The position numbers and the translations under genes are program-made. 64,000 nucleotides of DNA from Paraburkholderia phytofirmans PsJN (GTDB taxonomy: Bacteria; Pseudomonadota; Gammaproteobacteria; Burkholderiales; Burkholderiaceae). This document shows positions 9,286 to 18,104 of this stretch, piece after piece. The stretch spans positions 2,666,001-2,730,000 of the forward strand of contig NC_010676.1 of the NCBI RefSeq assembly GCF_000020125.1, given 5' to 3'. The notes below the pieces were generated by a model that saw only the letters and a program-made list of their open reading frames with translations, made no database searches and had not been told where the DNA came from. Position 1 is the stretch's first letter; every line of letters starts with the position of its first letter.

Positions 9286-10620
9286 ATGAACTTCAGTACT
9301 GTCGAAATCAGCAAGGACGATTCGGCTCGACTCTTCGAGCGTGCGCGGGCGGTCATGCCCTCCGGCTACACCAGAAACATGCTGGTCGCCAAACCTCATC
9401 CGTTCTATGCCGTAAGCGCCGATGGATCGCGTCTCACCGACGCAGATGGTTGCACAAGAATAGATTGGGTCAATAACTTTGCGTCTCTCATTCACGGCCA
9501 TAACAAGCGGGAAGTCGTGGATATCATCTCGCAACAGGCAGCGCGCCTGCTATCGGCGACCATGCCCGCAGAGTGGGAAGTGAAGCTTGCCGAACTGCTC
9601 GTCGATCGAATCCCCTCTGTCGAGCAGGTGAGATTCATGAACTCCGGCACGGAGGCAAATCTCATTGCCATCAAAGCCGCACGGGCGTTCACGGGAAAAT
9701 CAAAGGTAGCAAAGCTGGAGGGTGGCTACCACGGTCAGTACGATCTTCTGGAAGCGAGCTACGTGCCGCCTTCGGAAAAATGGGGCGAGCGCAATTATCC
9801 GGCGGTTGTCGCACACAACGCGGGCACGCCACAGTCGTTGCTCGATGAACTGGTCCTTTTCCCCTTGAATGACATCGAGACCATGCGTGAGATCCTCACG
9901 CGTCATGCATCCGAGGTGGGTACGGTAATCATCGATCCCAGCGGTCTATCCTTGGGCACTGGCATCTATGCAAGCCACGACTTCCTGGTTGCTTTGCGCG
10001 AAACGACAGAAAAACTCGGCATGGTCCTGATTTTCGATGAAGTCTGGTCTCTGCGTTCAGGCTACCGGGGCACCCAGGGATTAATGAATGTCACTCCGGA
10101 CCTCACCACCATGGGCAAGATGATCGGCGGCGGTCTGCCAATCGGCGCTCTTGGAGGCCAGCGCGACGTGATGTCAGTGTTCTCGATTGACGACGGCGAA
10201 CCCAAGGTCAAGCATTCCGGCACATTCACGGGGAATCCGATGTCCATGGCTGCCGGCTTTACGGCCATGTCCCTGATGACACCGGCCCTGTTCGACGAGC
10301 TCGCGAAGCAAGGTGAGCACCTGGCGGAGGGGTTGCAGCGCGCTTTGGTGGACACGGATACCCAAGGCCACGTCGTGAATCGCGGTTCGATGACTAACCT
10401 ACTCTTCACGGAGCGCCTTCCTGTCGACTACCGTGACCTTTATGCCCAACAAACGCCGGCCGTCGCGTCGCTCTCGGCACGCATGCCGAAGCTGATGGCA
10501 ACAGAAGGCCTGCATGTGTTACGCAACATGTTTGTGGGTTCGACAGCCATCTCCAACGACGACATAGACGAAACTATCGTCGCCGTGACGCGCTCGCTGC
10601 TGAAGGCAGCAGAAGCCTGA
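9286..10620 (+). CDS. Class III PLP aminotransferase, glutamate-1-semialdehyde aminomutase-like
   Basis: This 444-aa class III aminotransferase has the PLP-binding lysine in TTMGKMIGGGLPIGALGG, the cofactor aspartate in LIFDEVWSLRSG, and the phosphate-binding NSGTEANLIAIKAAR. It resembles HemL, but such genes inside catabolic clusters usually act on other amino acids or amines rather than in haem synthesis (inference). ATG at 9286 is preferred over TTG at 9280. It is followed 13 bp later by a sugar-acid isomerase. A paralogue lies at 16419-17750; the two share motifs but differ clearly in sequence, so they may act on different amines of one pathway. Confidence 0.9.
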   Translation: MNFSTVEISKDDSARLFERARAVMPSGYTRNMLVAKPHPFYAVSADGSRLTDADGCTRIDWVNNFASLIHGHNKREVVDIISQQAARLLSATMPAEWEVKLAELLVDRIPSVEQVRFMNSGTEANLIAIKAARAFTGKSKVAKLEGGYHGQYDLLEASYVPPSEKWGERNYPAVVAHNAGTPQSLLDELVLFPLNDIETMREILTRHASEVGTVIIDPSGLSLGTGIYASHDFLVALRETTEKLGMVLIFDEVWSLRSGYRGTQGLMNVTPDLTTMGKMIGGGLPIGALGGQRDVMSVFSIDDGEPKVKHSGTFTGNPMSMAAGFTAMSLMTPALFDELAKQGEHLAEGLQRALVDTDTQGHVVNRGSMTNLLFTERLPVDYRDLYAQQTPAVASLSARMPKLMATEGLHVLRNMFVGSTAISNDDIDETIVAVTRSLLKAAEA

Positions 10621-10633
10621 CGGCGAAGTCCCA

Positions 10634-11422
10634 ATGAGACGATATGCCGCCAACCTTGGAATGTTGTGGTCCAGCCTCCCACTTCTCGAACGTATCGAAG
10701 CCGCGGCTCGTGCGGGCTTCCGTGCGGTCGAGATGCACTTTCCATACGATGTGGTACCGGGAAAGCTTCGTGACTCCATTGAGCAGCATGAACTAACGCT
10801 ACTTGGAATCAACTCGCCGCCCGGCAATCTCGCCGCAGGCGAGCTGGGTCTTGCAGCCGTTCCTGGTCGCGAAGCAGATTTTATTGAGAGCATGCGGGTC
10901 GCTTTCAACTATTGTCGGGAGTCGGGTGCGCAGGCGCTTCATATCATGGGAGGGAACACTTCCGGCTTTCCGCGCAAGGCATGCCTTGAAACTTTTCGGT
11001 CAAATATTCTGCGTGCGGCAGATCTCGCTGAGTCGCGCGATATCCAGCTACTTCTCGAACCGCTTAACGAGGCGCGTCATCCGTACTACTTCTATCATCA
11101 TGTCGATGAGCTTGCAGAAATTCTGCACTGGATACGGCATCCACGCCTGGAAATCCAGTTCGACACCTACCACGTTGGAATGGAAGCCAACGCCGTATCT
11201 GAGGTTTTGCGGAGAAACTGGTCGATGATCGGGCACATTCAGATCGCCGCGGTTCCCGATCGAAGCGAACCGGACTCAGGCGACGTAGACATCGGGAAAG
11301 TGCTTCGTGAAGCAGAGTCACTCGGTTACGCTGGCTGGATTGGGTGTGAATACCAGCCTGGCGGGTCTGTCGAGGAGGGCCTTAGCTGGAGGCAGGACGC
11401 CAGATTTGCAGAAACCGTCTAA
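10634..11422 (+). CDS. Hydroxypyruvate/2-oxo-acid isomerase-like TIM-barrel protein
   Basis: This 262-aa xylose-isomerase-like TIM barrel (AP endonuclease 2 superfamily) has the length of hydroxypyruvate isomerase (Hyi) and the 2-oxotetronate isomerases. Metal and catalytic positions can be seen in LLEPLNEARHPYYF, QFDTYHVGMEAN, HIQIAAVPDRSEP and the terminal WIGCEYQPGG. The N terminus RRYAANLGMLWSSLPLLERI is typical of Hyi. It is translated 13 bp after the aminotransferase. It probably interconverts a 2-keto acid and an aldehyde acid of a short hydroxyacid route; the substrate is not resolved. Confidence 0.85.
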   Translation: MRRYAANLGMLWSSLPLLERIEAAARAGFRAVEMHFPYDVVPGKLRDSIEQHELTLLGINSPPGNLAAGELGLAAVPGREADFIESMRVAFNYCRESGAQALHIMGGNTSGFPRKACLETFRSNILRAADLAESRDIQLLLEPLNEARHPYYFYHHVDELAEILHWIRHPRLEIQFDTYHVGMEANAVSEVLRRNWSMIGHIQIAAVPDRSEPDSGDVDIGKVLREAESLGYAGWIGCEYQPGGSVEEGLSWRQDARFAETV

Positions 11423-11625
11423 TCGCGCCCGGCGATACGGCAATCCGGTGAAGTACATGCCGTATGTCCGATAGTCGAAGTGGCTGCTCAAAAGAATCTT
11501 CTTCACGCCGCACCAGCACCCGCTCTTTCAATACACGATGACCCCCGTCCGTTCTTCAGTGATAACGGGCTGCGTGAGTCATCGATGCCGCCGACTCAGG
11601 TGGAATCTCAACGAGGTTTTCAAAG
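11423..11625. other. Gap without gene before the liv operon
   Basis: These 203 bp between the isomerase and LivH contain no open frame with family features. A promoter for the transporter genes may lie here, but none was identified. Confidence 0.4.
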
Positions 11626-12576
11626 ATGGATATTTTCATCCAGCAAATTATCAATGGGCTGGTACTAGGTAGTGTCTACGCCATTATCGCGTTGGGCTAC
11701 ACAATGGTGTATGGAATTCTGGGCATCATCAACTTCGCCCACGGTGACGTATTGATGGTTGGCGCGATGGTTGCACTTTCAGCCATCACCGTTCTGCAAG
11801 ATCATTTCCCCGAGCTCGGACACGTTCCGACGCTGCTCATCGCGCTCATTCTGGCGGCGGCAGTTTGCGCCATGGTTGGGTACACCATCGAAAAAGTTGC
11901 TTACCGGCCGTTACGCCGCGCACCGCGCCTGGCCCCGCTCATTACCGCAATTGGCGTGTCCATCCTTTTGCAGACCGCCGCAATGATAATCTGGGGGCGC
12001 AATCCGCTCGCGTTCCCGCAACTGCTTCCCACTGCCCCGCTGAACCTCATCCAGGCGTCAGAAAATCATCCGGGCGCAGTCATTTCGCTCACTGAAATAG
12101 CCATCGTCGTGGTCGCCTTTTTCGTAATGGCAGGCCTTCTGCTTCTGGTCCATCGAACAAAGCTTGGTCGCGCCATGCGCGCCATCGCCGAGAATCCGAA
12201 CGTGGCGAGTCTCATGGGCGTGAATCCTGGTTTCGTTATTTCGGCAACCTTCATGATTGGCTCGGCGCTCGCAGCGCTCGCTGGCGTAATGATTGCCTCG
12301 GAATACGGCAATGCGCACTTCTATATGGGTTTTATTCCCGGCTTGAAAGCGTTCACAGCCGCTGTGCTGGGCGGTATCGGCAACCTTGGAGGCGCCATGG
12401 TGGGCGGGGTAATACTTGGACTCGTCGAGCAACTCGGGGCAGGCTACATCGGAACGCTAACGGGCGGAGTGTTCGGCTCGAACTATCAGGACGTGTTTGC
12501 CTTTGTGGTGCTGATTGCGGTGCTGGTCTTCCGTCCATCGGGATTGCTCGGTGAACGTGTCGCGGACCGGGCATAG
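11626..12576 (+). CDS. livH: Branched-chain-type ABC importer permease LivH
   Basis: This 316-aa inner-membrane permease has about eight helices. It begins QQIINGLVLGSVYAIIALGYTMVYGILGIINFAHGD, split here by function: the first helix, then the LivH hallmark INFAHGD. The C-terminal half has AVLGGIGNLGGAMVGG, the EAA-like coupling region that contacts the ATPase. It is the first gene of livH-livM-livG-livF (spacings 14 bp, 18 bp, 1-bp overlap). No binding protein is in this operon; the one at 6337-7479 is the likely partner. Confidence 0.93.
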   Translation: MDIFIQQIINGLVLGSVYAIIALGYTMVYGILGIINFAHGDVLMVGAMVALSAITVLQDHFPELGHVPTLLIALILAAAVCAMVGYTIEKVAYRPLRRAPRLAPLITAIGVSILLQTAAMIIWGRNPLAFPQLLPTAPLNLIQASENHPGAVISLTEIAIVVVAFFVMAGLLLLVHRTKLGRAMRAIAENPNVASLMGVNPGFVISATFMIGSALAALAGVMIASEYGNAHFYMGFIPGLKAFTAAVLGGIGNLGGAMVGGVILGLVEQLGAGYIGTLTGGVFGSNYQDVFAFVVLIAVLVFRPSGLLGERVADRA

Positions 12577-12590
12577 CAACAGGAGAAAGC

Positions 12591-13760
12591 ATGAATACAT
12601 CCCCACCAATTGGACATTCGTCGCCTCTTTGCCCGGAACGTTCGGTGAAAAAATACCTGACAATCAGTGCGCTAACGGCTATCGGCGTAACCGCGTTGCC
12701 CCTTCTCATCGGTGCTGCTGCAGGCAACTATGGGGTGCGCGTGCTGGATTTCGCGATGCTCTATGTGATGCTCGCGCTTGGTCTGAACATCGTCGTTGGC
12801 TTTGCGGGCCTTCTCGATCTGGGCTATATCGCTTTCTATGCAGTGGGCGCCTACACTGCCGCGCTTCTGACTTCGCCGCACCTCGCCGCCCATTTCGAGT
12901 GGATTGGGCACATGTGGCCCAGTGGCTTCCACGCACCCTACTGGTTCGTTATGCCAGTGGCAATGGTACTTGCCGCGATTGCCGGCATCTGTCTTGGCGC
13001 GCCAACGCTTAGATTACGTGGAGACTATCTGGCAATCGTGACCTTGGGATTCGGTGAGATCGTTCGTATCTTCATGAACAACCTCGACCGCCCAGTGAAC
13101 ATCACCAACGGGCCTCAAGGCATTACCGGGGTTGCGCCAGTGACAGTGGCGGGTTTCAATCTTTCAGAAACCCATGCGTTCCTCGGCTTCCAGTTCACAA
13201 CCGTCTACATGTACTACTACGTGTTCGTGCTTTGTTCGCTGTTGGTTGTGTGGGTGTGTACCCGGCTGCAGCACTCCCGTATTGGTCGTGCATGGGCTGC
13301 AATCCGGGAGGACGAGATTGCCGCAAAAGCGATGGGAATCAATACCCGTAACGTAAAACTACTCGCATTCGCAATGGGTGCCTCATTCGGCGGGCTATCC
13401 GGTGCAATGTTCGCCGGCTTTCAGGGATTCGTCTCACCTGAGTCATTCACATTGTGGGAGTCCGTCACTGTGCTTGCGTGCGTGGTGCTCGGAGGAATGG
13501 GGCATATCCCGGGTGTGATTTTTGGCGCCGTTCTTCTAGCCATTCTGCCCGAGATACTCCGCTCAACCATGACGCCGCTACAGAATGCCATCTTCGGCCA
13601 TGTCATCGTCGACACGGAGGTCATCCGTCAGCTCCTTTACGGCCTTGCAATGGTCATTATCATGCTGCGTCGTCCGGAAGGCTTGTGGCCTGCTCCGAAG
13701 CACGAAGACAGGATTGCGCGCGTCGCGAAAAAGAACCATCGCAGGCCAGTGCGTGCTTGA
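12591..13760 (+). CDS. livM: Branched-chain-type ABC importer permease LivM
   Basis: This 389-aa permease has a long N-terminal extension before the conserved core VLDFAMLYVMLALGLNIVVG, then GLLDLGYIAFYAVGAY, the LivM signature LRLRGDYLAIVTLGFGEI, and VVLGGMGHIPGVIFGA facing the ATPase. The C-terminal RRPEGLWP is typical of LivM. It pairs with LivH as a heterodimer in the inner membrane. Confidence 0.93.
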   Translation: MNTSPPIGHSSPLCPERSVKKYLTISALTAIGVTALPLLIGAAAGNYGVRVLDFAMLYVMLALGLNIVVGFAGLLDLGYIAFYAVGAYTAALLTSPHLAAHFEWIGHMWPSGFHAPYWFVMPVAMVLAAIAGICLGAPTLRLRGDYLAIVTLGFGEIVRIFMNNLDRPVNITNGPQGITGVAPVTVAGFNLSETHAFLGFQFTTVYMYYYVFVLCSLLVVWVCTRLQHSRIGRAWAAIREDEIAAKAMGINTRNVKLLAFAMGASFGGLSGAMFAGFQGFVSPESFTLWESVTVLACVVLGGMGHIPGVIFGAVLLAILPEILRSTMTPLQNAIFGHVIVDTEVIRQLLYGLAMVIIMLRRPEGLWPAPKHEDRIARVAKKNHRRPVRA

Positions 13761-13778
13761 GTGTGAATTGAGAAAGAT

Positions 13779-14555
13779 ATGAAGAAAAATTCCATTCGCC
13801 TTTCAGTCAAAGGCGTGAGCAAGCGATTTGGTGGCCTGCAAGCACTCTCGGATGTCGGGCTGCAGATTGACGAAGGCAGCATCTATGGCCTCATCGGCCC
13901 AAACGGTGCGGGCAAGACCACCTTCTTCAATGTCATAACGGGGCTCTACTCGCCAGACTCCGGCGAGTTCGAGCTCGACAACAAGCCGTATACGCCCACT
14001 GCGGTACATAAAGTAGCGAAAACAGGCATCGCACGGACATTTCAGAACATTCGTCTTTTCGGCGGGATGACCGCGCTTGAGAACGTGATGGTTGGGCAGC
14101 ACGTCCGCACAAAGCAAGGTCTCATTGGCGCTGTGCTCCAGACTTTGTCCGAGCGGCGTGAAGAGCGAGCGATTCGGGAACGGGCAATCGAACTGCTCGA
14201 CTACGTGGGAATCGCACAGTACGCGGACTATACAGCGCGCAACCTGTCGTATGGCCATCAGCGCCGGCTGGAAATTGCACGAGCCCTCGCGACCGACCCG
14301 AAGCTGCTCGCGCTCGATGAACCCGCCGCTGGCATGAATGCAACCGAGAAGCTCGAACTTACCGGGCTTCTAAAGCAGATTCGCGCAGATGGCCGCACGA
14401 TTTTGCTTATCGAACACGACGTGAAGCTGATGATGGGCGTATGCAACGGGATGACCGTGCTCGACTACGGGAAGGTGATTGCCGAAGGGCTACCTCGCGA
14501 CGTGCAGAGAGACCCAAAAGTGATTGAAGCGTATCTGGGTACGGGGGTGCAGTGA
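13779..14555 (+). CDS. livG: Branched-chain-type ABC importer ATPase LivG
   Basis: This 258-aa ATPase has Walker A GPNGAGKTTF at about residues 40-49, the signature LSYGHQRRLEIARAL, Walker B LLALDEPAAGMN and the switch histidine in LLIEHDVKLM. The LivG-type insert RTFQNIRLFGGMTALENV is present. Its stop overlaps the start of the next gene by one base (TGATG), so the two are translationally coupled. Confidence 0.94.
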   Translation: MKKNSIRLSVKGVSKRFGGLQALSDVGLQIDEGSIYGLIGPNGAGKTTFFNVITGLYSPDSGEFELDNKPYTPTAVHKVAKTGIARTFQNIRLFGGMTALENVMVGQHVRTKQGLIGAVLQTLSERREERAIRERAIELLDYVGIAQYADYTARNLSYGHQRRLEIARALATDPKLLALDEPAAGMNATEKLELTGLLKQIRADGRTILLIEHDVKLMMGVCNGMTVLDYGKVIAEGLPRDVQRDPKVIEAYLGTGVQ

Positions 14556-15268
14556 TGGCGACCATTCTGAAAATCAAGGGCCTGCAGGTCAACTATGGCG
14601 GCATTCAGGCCGTCAAGAATGTCGACATGGAAGTGAAGACCGGTGACCTGGTCACGCTTATTGGCGCGAACGGAGCGGGAAAGACCACCACCATGAAAGC
14701 CATCGCCGGTCTGAAACCGTACTCGGTTGGCGATATCGAGTACATGGGTGCATCTATCAAGGGGATTCCAACTCATGAGCTTTTAAAGCGCGGTCTGGCG
14801 ATGGTGCCGGAGGGCCGTGGCATATTTGCGCGCATGTCCATCATCGAGAACATGCAGATGGGTGCCTATCTGCGCGATGACCTGCACGGCGTAAAGAGGG
14901 ACATCGAGCGAATGTTCGGATTTTTTCCGCGCCTCGAAGAACGTAAGCTGCAGTTCGCGGGGACATTGTCGGGCGGAGAGCAGCAAATGCTGGCAATGGC
15001 GCGTGCCATTATCAGCAAGCCCAAGCTGCTTCTTCTCGACGAACCTTCGATGGGACTCTCCCCGATTATGGTCGAAAAGATTTTCGAAGTCGTGCGTGAA
15101 GTGTCGCGCGAAGGCATCACGGTTCTGCTTGTGGAACAAAATGCGCGCCTCGCCTTACAGGCAGCGTCTCGCGGTTACGTTATGGAGTCCGGCACGGTAA
15201 CGATGTCGGGCGACGCCAGCAAGATGCTCGACGACCCGAAGGTACGCGCGGCCTACCTCGGAGAGTAA
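14555..15268 (+). CDS. livF: Branched-chain-type ABC importer ATPase LivF
   Basis: This 237-aa second ATPase of the importer has Walker A GANGAGKTTTMKAI, the signature LSGGEQQMLAMARA, Walker B LLLLDEPSMGLS and LLVEQNARLAL. ATG at 14555 overlaps the LivG stop; a GTG at 14552 is also possible. It closes the operon and is followed 12 bp later by a perfect 15-bp hairpin terminator. Confidence 0.94.
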   Translation: MATILKIKGLQVNYGGIQAVKNVDMEVKTGDLVTLIGANGAGKTTTMKAIAGLKPYSVGDIEYMGASIKGIPTHELLKRGLAMVPEGRGIFARMSIIENMQMGAYLRDDLHGVKRDIERMFGFFPRLEERKLQFAGTLSGGEQQMLAMARAIISKPKLLLLDEPSMGLSPIMVEKIFEVVREVSREGITVLLVEQNARLALQAASRGYVMESGTVTMSGDASKMLDDPKVRAAYLGE

Positions 15269-15280
15269 GCTGCCATCTCG

Positions 15281-15314
15281 AAAGCAGGAGGACGCCGCAG
15301 CGTCCTCCTGCTTT
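15281..15314. terminator. Strong bidirectional terminator between livF and the phosphotriesterase gene
   Basis: A perfect 15-bp stem (15281-15295 with 15300-15314) with loop CGCA begins with AAA and is followed by TTTTCCTCTTT. Because the stem is flanked by A on one side and T on the other, it can end transcription of the liv operon and of the converging gene that stops at 15354. Confidence 0.88.
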
Positions 15315-15353
15315 TCCTCTTTCTCTGAAAATTCGGCAGTTGGAATGGCATGG

Positions 15354-16403
15354 TCAGCAGAGCGTGAGTAAGCGGCGTGGATTACGCACCAGGATTGCGT
15401 CGACTTCGTCCTGCGTAAAGCCTCGACGCAGCATGCGCGGAACGACATTGGCAAAAATGTGCTGATATCCATGCCCGCCAAACCGGCGCAAACGGGTCTG
15501 CACGCAGATGTCGTGGCTAATCACGATGCGGTCGATGTGCCCGTGGTCGGCCAGCGTGCGCAGCATGCCGACGCGCGCGCCGTCGTTTGGAATGTCGATA
15601 TCTTGCACTGGGTACGCAGTATGCTCCCACCCAAACATGTCGAATTCGAGCGTGACACCTGTATCCGCCAGGTCCAATAGCGTTGCGTCATCGAAAATCG
15701 TGCGGTCGATGTGTCCGATAATCAGGCGGCTCACGTCGCCGCCTTCTGCCTTGATGAAGTCGACAACTTCACGCGGCTGGGCCGGGTTGCGGCCTGGATG
15801 GACACTGATTGATGCGCCGGTGTCCTTTTGTGCGATCAGCGCTCCGCGCATGACCTTCTTTTCGAGGTCTGTCCAAGGGTTTTGGCATCCAATTTCGCCA
15901 ATGATGCCCGCTTTGACCGAGGTGCCCCAGGCCCCCTCGGTCAGTTGCTGAATCATCTCACGGGCAAAGTCTTCTACTGCGCGCTCATGGTTGCGCTTTG
16001 CCTGATACTGTTCGACGTAATACCCACACCCCATCACGATTGGCACGCCCGTTGAGCGGGCAATCTCGACGAGACCCGACGGGTTGGGCTTGAGCCCCCC
16101 CACCGTAAGCTCAACGATGGCACCACCGCCCGCCTCGCGCATCTCGTTGACTTCTTCGGCCACTACTTCGATGTTATCCAGGCGGTAGTTTCGAGTCGAC
16201 CGCTGTTGCCCGAAGTTGATTTGCCAACAGTTGCAGAGCGTGATTTCTGACTCTGATTCCTGCGTCACCTCCGCTTCAGGCGGATTCAGGTCGATGAGCA
16301 GATGTTCATGCATCAGCGTGGCGCCCAGCGTAGCCGGATCCACGAGGCCGAGTACTGTCTGGACTTTGCCGCTGCGTTGTTCTTTGGGAATGGGAGCCGT
16401 CAT
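15354..16403 (-). CDS. Phosphotriesterase-homology metal hydrolase (lactonase-like)
   Basis: This 349-aa amidohydrolase-superfamily TIM barrel of the phosphotriesterase group has the metal histidines H32 and H34 in LMHEHLL and further ligands in ISVHPGRNP, LIIGHIDRT and VISHDICVQTRL. The bridging position reads AGIIGEIG, a glutamate as in the Php/DHX branch, not the carboxylated lysine of true phosphotriesterase. Many relatives are lactonases or act on acylated sugar acids, so lactone hydrolysis in the pathway is the best inference. It lies 15 bp after the second aminotransferase on the same strand. Confidence 0.88.
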   Translation of the reverse strand: MTAPIPKEQRSGKVQTVLGLVDPATLGATLMHEHLLIDLNPPEAEVTQESESEITLCNCWQINFGQQRSTRNYRLDNIEVVAEEVNEMREAGGGAIVELTVGGLKPNPSGLVEIARSTGVPIVMGCGYYVEQYQAKRNHERAVEDFAREMIQQLTEGAWGTSVKAGIIGEIGCQNPWTDLEKKVMRGALIAQKDTGASISVHPGRNPAQPREVVDFIKAEGGDVSRLIIGHIDRTIFDDATLLDLADTGVTLEFDMFGWEHTAYPVQDIDIPNDGARVGMLRTLADHGHIDRIVISHDICVQTRLRRFGGHGYQHIFANVVPRMLRRGFTQDEVDAILVRNPRRLLTLC

Positions 16404-16418
16404 CGTTTTTCCTTGTGG

Positions 16419-17750
16419 TCAGCGGCTAGTGGGAAGAAGTGCGCGGTAGCGCTCAACAAAGCTGCGAGTCGCCCGAACGAAGTGCGAGATATCCTCTTCG
16501 CTCAAAGGCAGGCTAAGCGTCAAATATCCCCGTCGTGCCAGATAAACGCCGGCTTCCACAAGGTGGAAGAAGTAGAGATCTTTCAAACGGTGTTCCAGAC
16601 CAGCGAGGTCATCGACTGACCGGATATTCTGATCAGTGGACTGAAGATTCATCAATGAACCAAGGCCTATGAAGCGCATTGCAACACCGGCTGCGGCGAA
16701 CACTTCGTTCAAGGTATCGCGCAACTGGTCGCCTCGTGCATTGAGGCGTATAGCTGCCTGGGGGGTGTAGAGCTCGCGCAGGCCCGTCACGCCGGCCGCC
16801 ATCGTCATCACATTGTTGTTGAAAGTTCCTGCGTGCGCCAGCGCACCTTCGGCACGCGGGTCGAATTGCGCCATGATTTCCTGGCGTCCACCGAATGCGC
16901 CGAATGACATACCGCCGCCGATGTATTTGCCGAGCGAGGTCAGGTCAGCGTGGATACCCAGCTTCTCCTGCATCCCACCCGGTGCGAGGCGGGACGTCAT
17001 CACTTCGTCGAAAGCCAGCAGCGCGCCAAAGCGAGTACACAACTCGCGCACGCCGCGCAGGAAATCCGGCTGCCCGACGATGCAGCCCGACGCCCCCTGC
17101 ATCGGCTCGACCAGCACCGCGGCAATGTCACGGCCATGCTGCTCGAAAAGTCTCTCGACACTCGAAAGATCGTTGTAGTTCGCGAACAGGAAATCGTGCG
17201 GGACATTGACGGGATTGGGACCCGAGCCGAAAGACAGGACGCCGCCGTGATAGCCGCCCTTGAAGACCACGATCTTCTGCCGCTTTGTGAATACTTTTGC
17301 AACAGCTAGTACCAGAAGGTTTGCCTCTGTTCCCGAATTGGTGAAGCGCACCCGCTCCACCGTCGGGAAGCGCTCACAGACGGCGGCGGCGAGTTCCGCC
17401 TCGATGAGGTTATGCCCGCTCAGGTTGATGCCGCCGTCCAGCGCAGCATCGATTGCGCTGCGGATAACGGGGTTGGAGTGCCCGTATATGCCTGCGCTGA
17501 ATTCAGCGATGAAATCGCGGTACTCATGCCCATCCGCATCCCACAGTCGTGCCTCTTTCCCCTTGACAATGGTGAGCGGAAACGGGGCGTAGTAGAGAAC
17601 AGAGCGCGTGTTGCCGCCGGGCATTGCCTCTGTGGCCTTGATGAACTGGGCTGCGCTCGCCGGATTTGCGCGAACGTAACCTTGCGTCGAATGCATCAAG
17701 GCGTCGGTAAGGGCTGTGGCTGAAAGGGATTGTGTGCTGGAATTCAACAT
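16419..17750 (-). CDS. Class III PLP aminotransferase, glutamate-1-semialdehyde aminomutase-like (second copy)
   Basis: This 443-aa enzyme has the PLP lysine in TSLGKYIGGGMSFGAFGG, the cofactor aspartate in LLAFDEVMTSRLAPGG, and the NSGTEANLLVLAVAK block. ATG at 17750 gives the family length; the open frame runs 30 codons further upstream into AT-rich promoter DNA. Translated just before the phosphotriesterase-like gene, it is probably in a two-gene operon controlled from the 354-bp intergenic region shared with the TetR gene. It is a paralogue of the gene at 9286, at the opposite side of the importer. Confidence 0.9.
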   Translation of the reverse strand: MLNSSTQSLSATALTDALMHSTQGYVRANPASAAQFIKATEAMPGGNTRSVLYYAPFPLTIVKGKEARLWDADGHEYRDFIAEFSAGIYGHSNPVIRSAIDAALDGGINLSGHNLIEAELAAAVCERFPTVERVRFTNSGTEANLLVLAVAKVFTKRQKIVVFKGGYHGGVLSFGSGPNPVNVPHDFLFANYNDLSSVERLFEQHGRDIAAVLVEPMQGASGCIVGQPDFLRGVRELCTRFGALLAFDEVMTSRLAPGGMQEKLGIHADLTSLGKYIGGGMSFGAFGGRQEIMAQFDPRAEGALAHAGTFNNNVMTMAAGVTGLRELYTPQAAIRLNARGDQLRDTLNEVFAAAGVAMRFIGLGSLMNLQSTDQNIRSVDDLAGLEHRLKDLYFFHLVEAGVYLARRGYLTLSLPLSEEDISHFVRATRSFVERYRALLPTSR

Positions 17751-18044
17751 GTCGACTCGTCTGGCAAAAGAGAGGGGGAACCTGTACAGCTCTTCCTTGG
17801 ATCTTATATTGATTATCAGGTTAATAAAAATTAGACACAAGACAATTTATTACGGGTTCGGGTTCTCCCTAGAATCGTGTGGTCGACTGTATGTGGGGTC
17901 GATGCATGCTGTATGCGTGAGCCGGGAGGCGCGCGGCGGAAGCATGGAGCCAATCTGCATGAGAGATGGCTTATGTGGCAGCTGAAAGAAAGCCAAAACT
18001 TGCCTCCGGCTGTTGAGCCGGAAGTTAGTGCTTGTCCGTTGCTC

Positions 18045-18070
18045 TATAATGTTACCAATCCAATCATTGG
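18045..18070 (+). promoter_or_regulatory. TATAAT box with overlapping palindrome upstream of the TetR gene
   Basis: A consensus -10 TATAAT lies at 18045-18050, and CCAAT-N6-ATTGG follows at 18055-18070, where the start of transcription should fall, 35 bp before the TetR ATG. This layout is typical of autorepression. No good -35 was seen. The rest of 17751-18104 is AT-rich and probably also carries the promoter of the divergent aminotransferase gene. Confidence 0.5.
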
Positions 18071-18104
18071 CGCATGTCACCATCGCGCCTAAAGACCGTA
18101 AGCT

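Noticed and set aside
9286..10620. True HemL (haem synthesis) assignment for the aminotransferases
   Set aside because: Two diverged copies inside a catabolic locus with importers make a biosynthetic role unlikely; only the family is supported.
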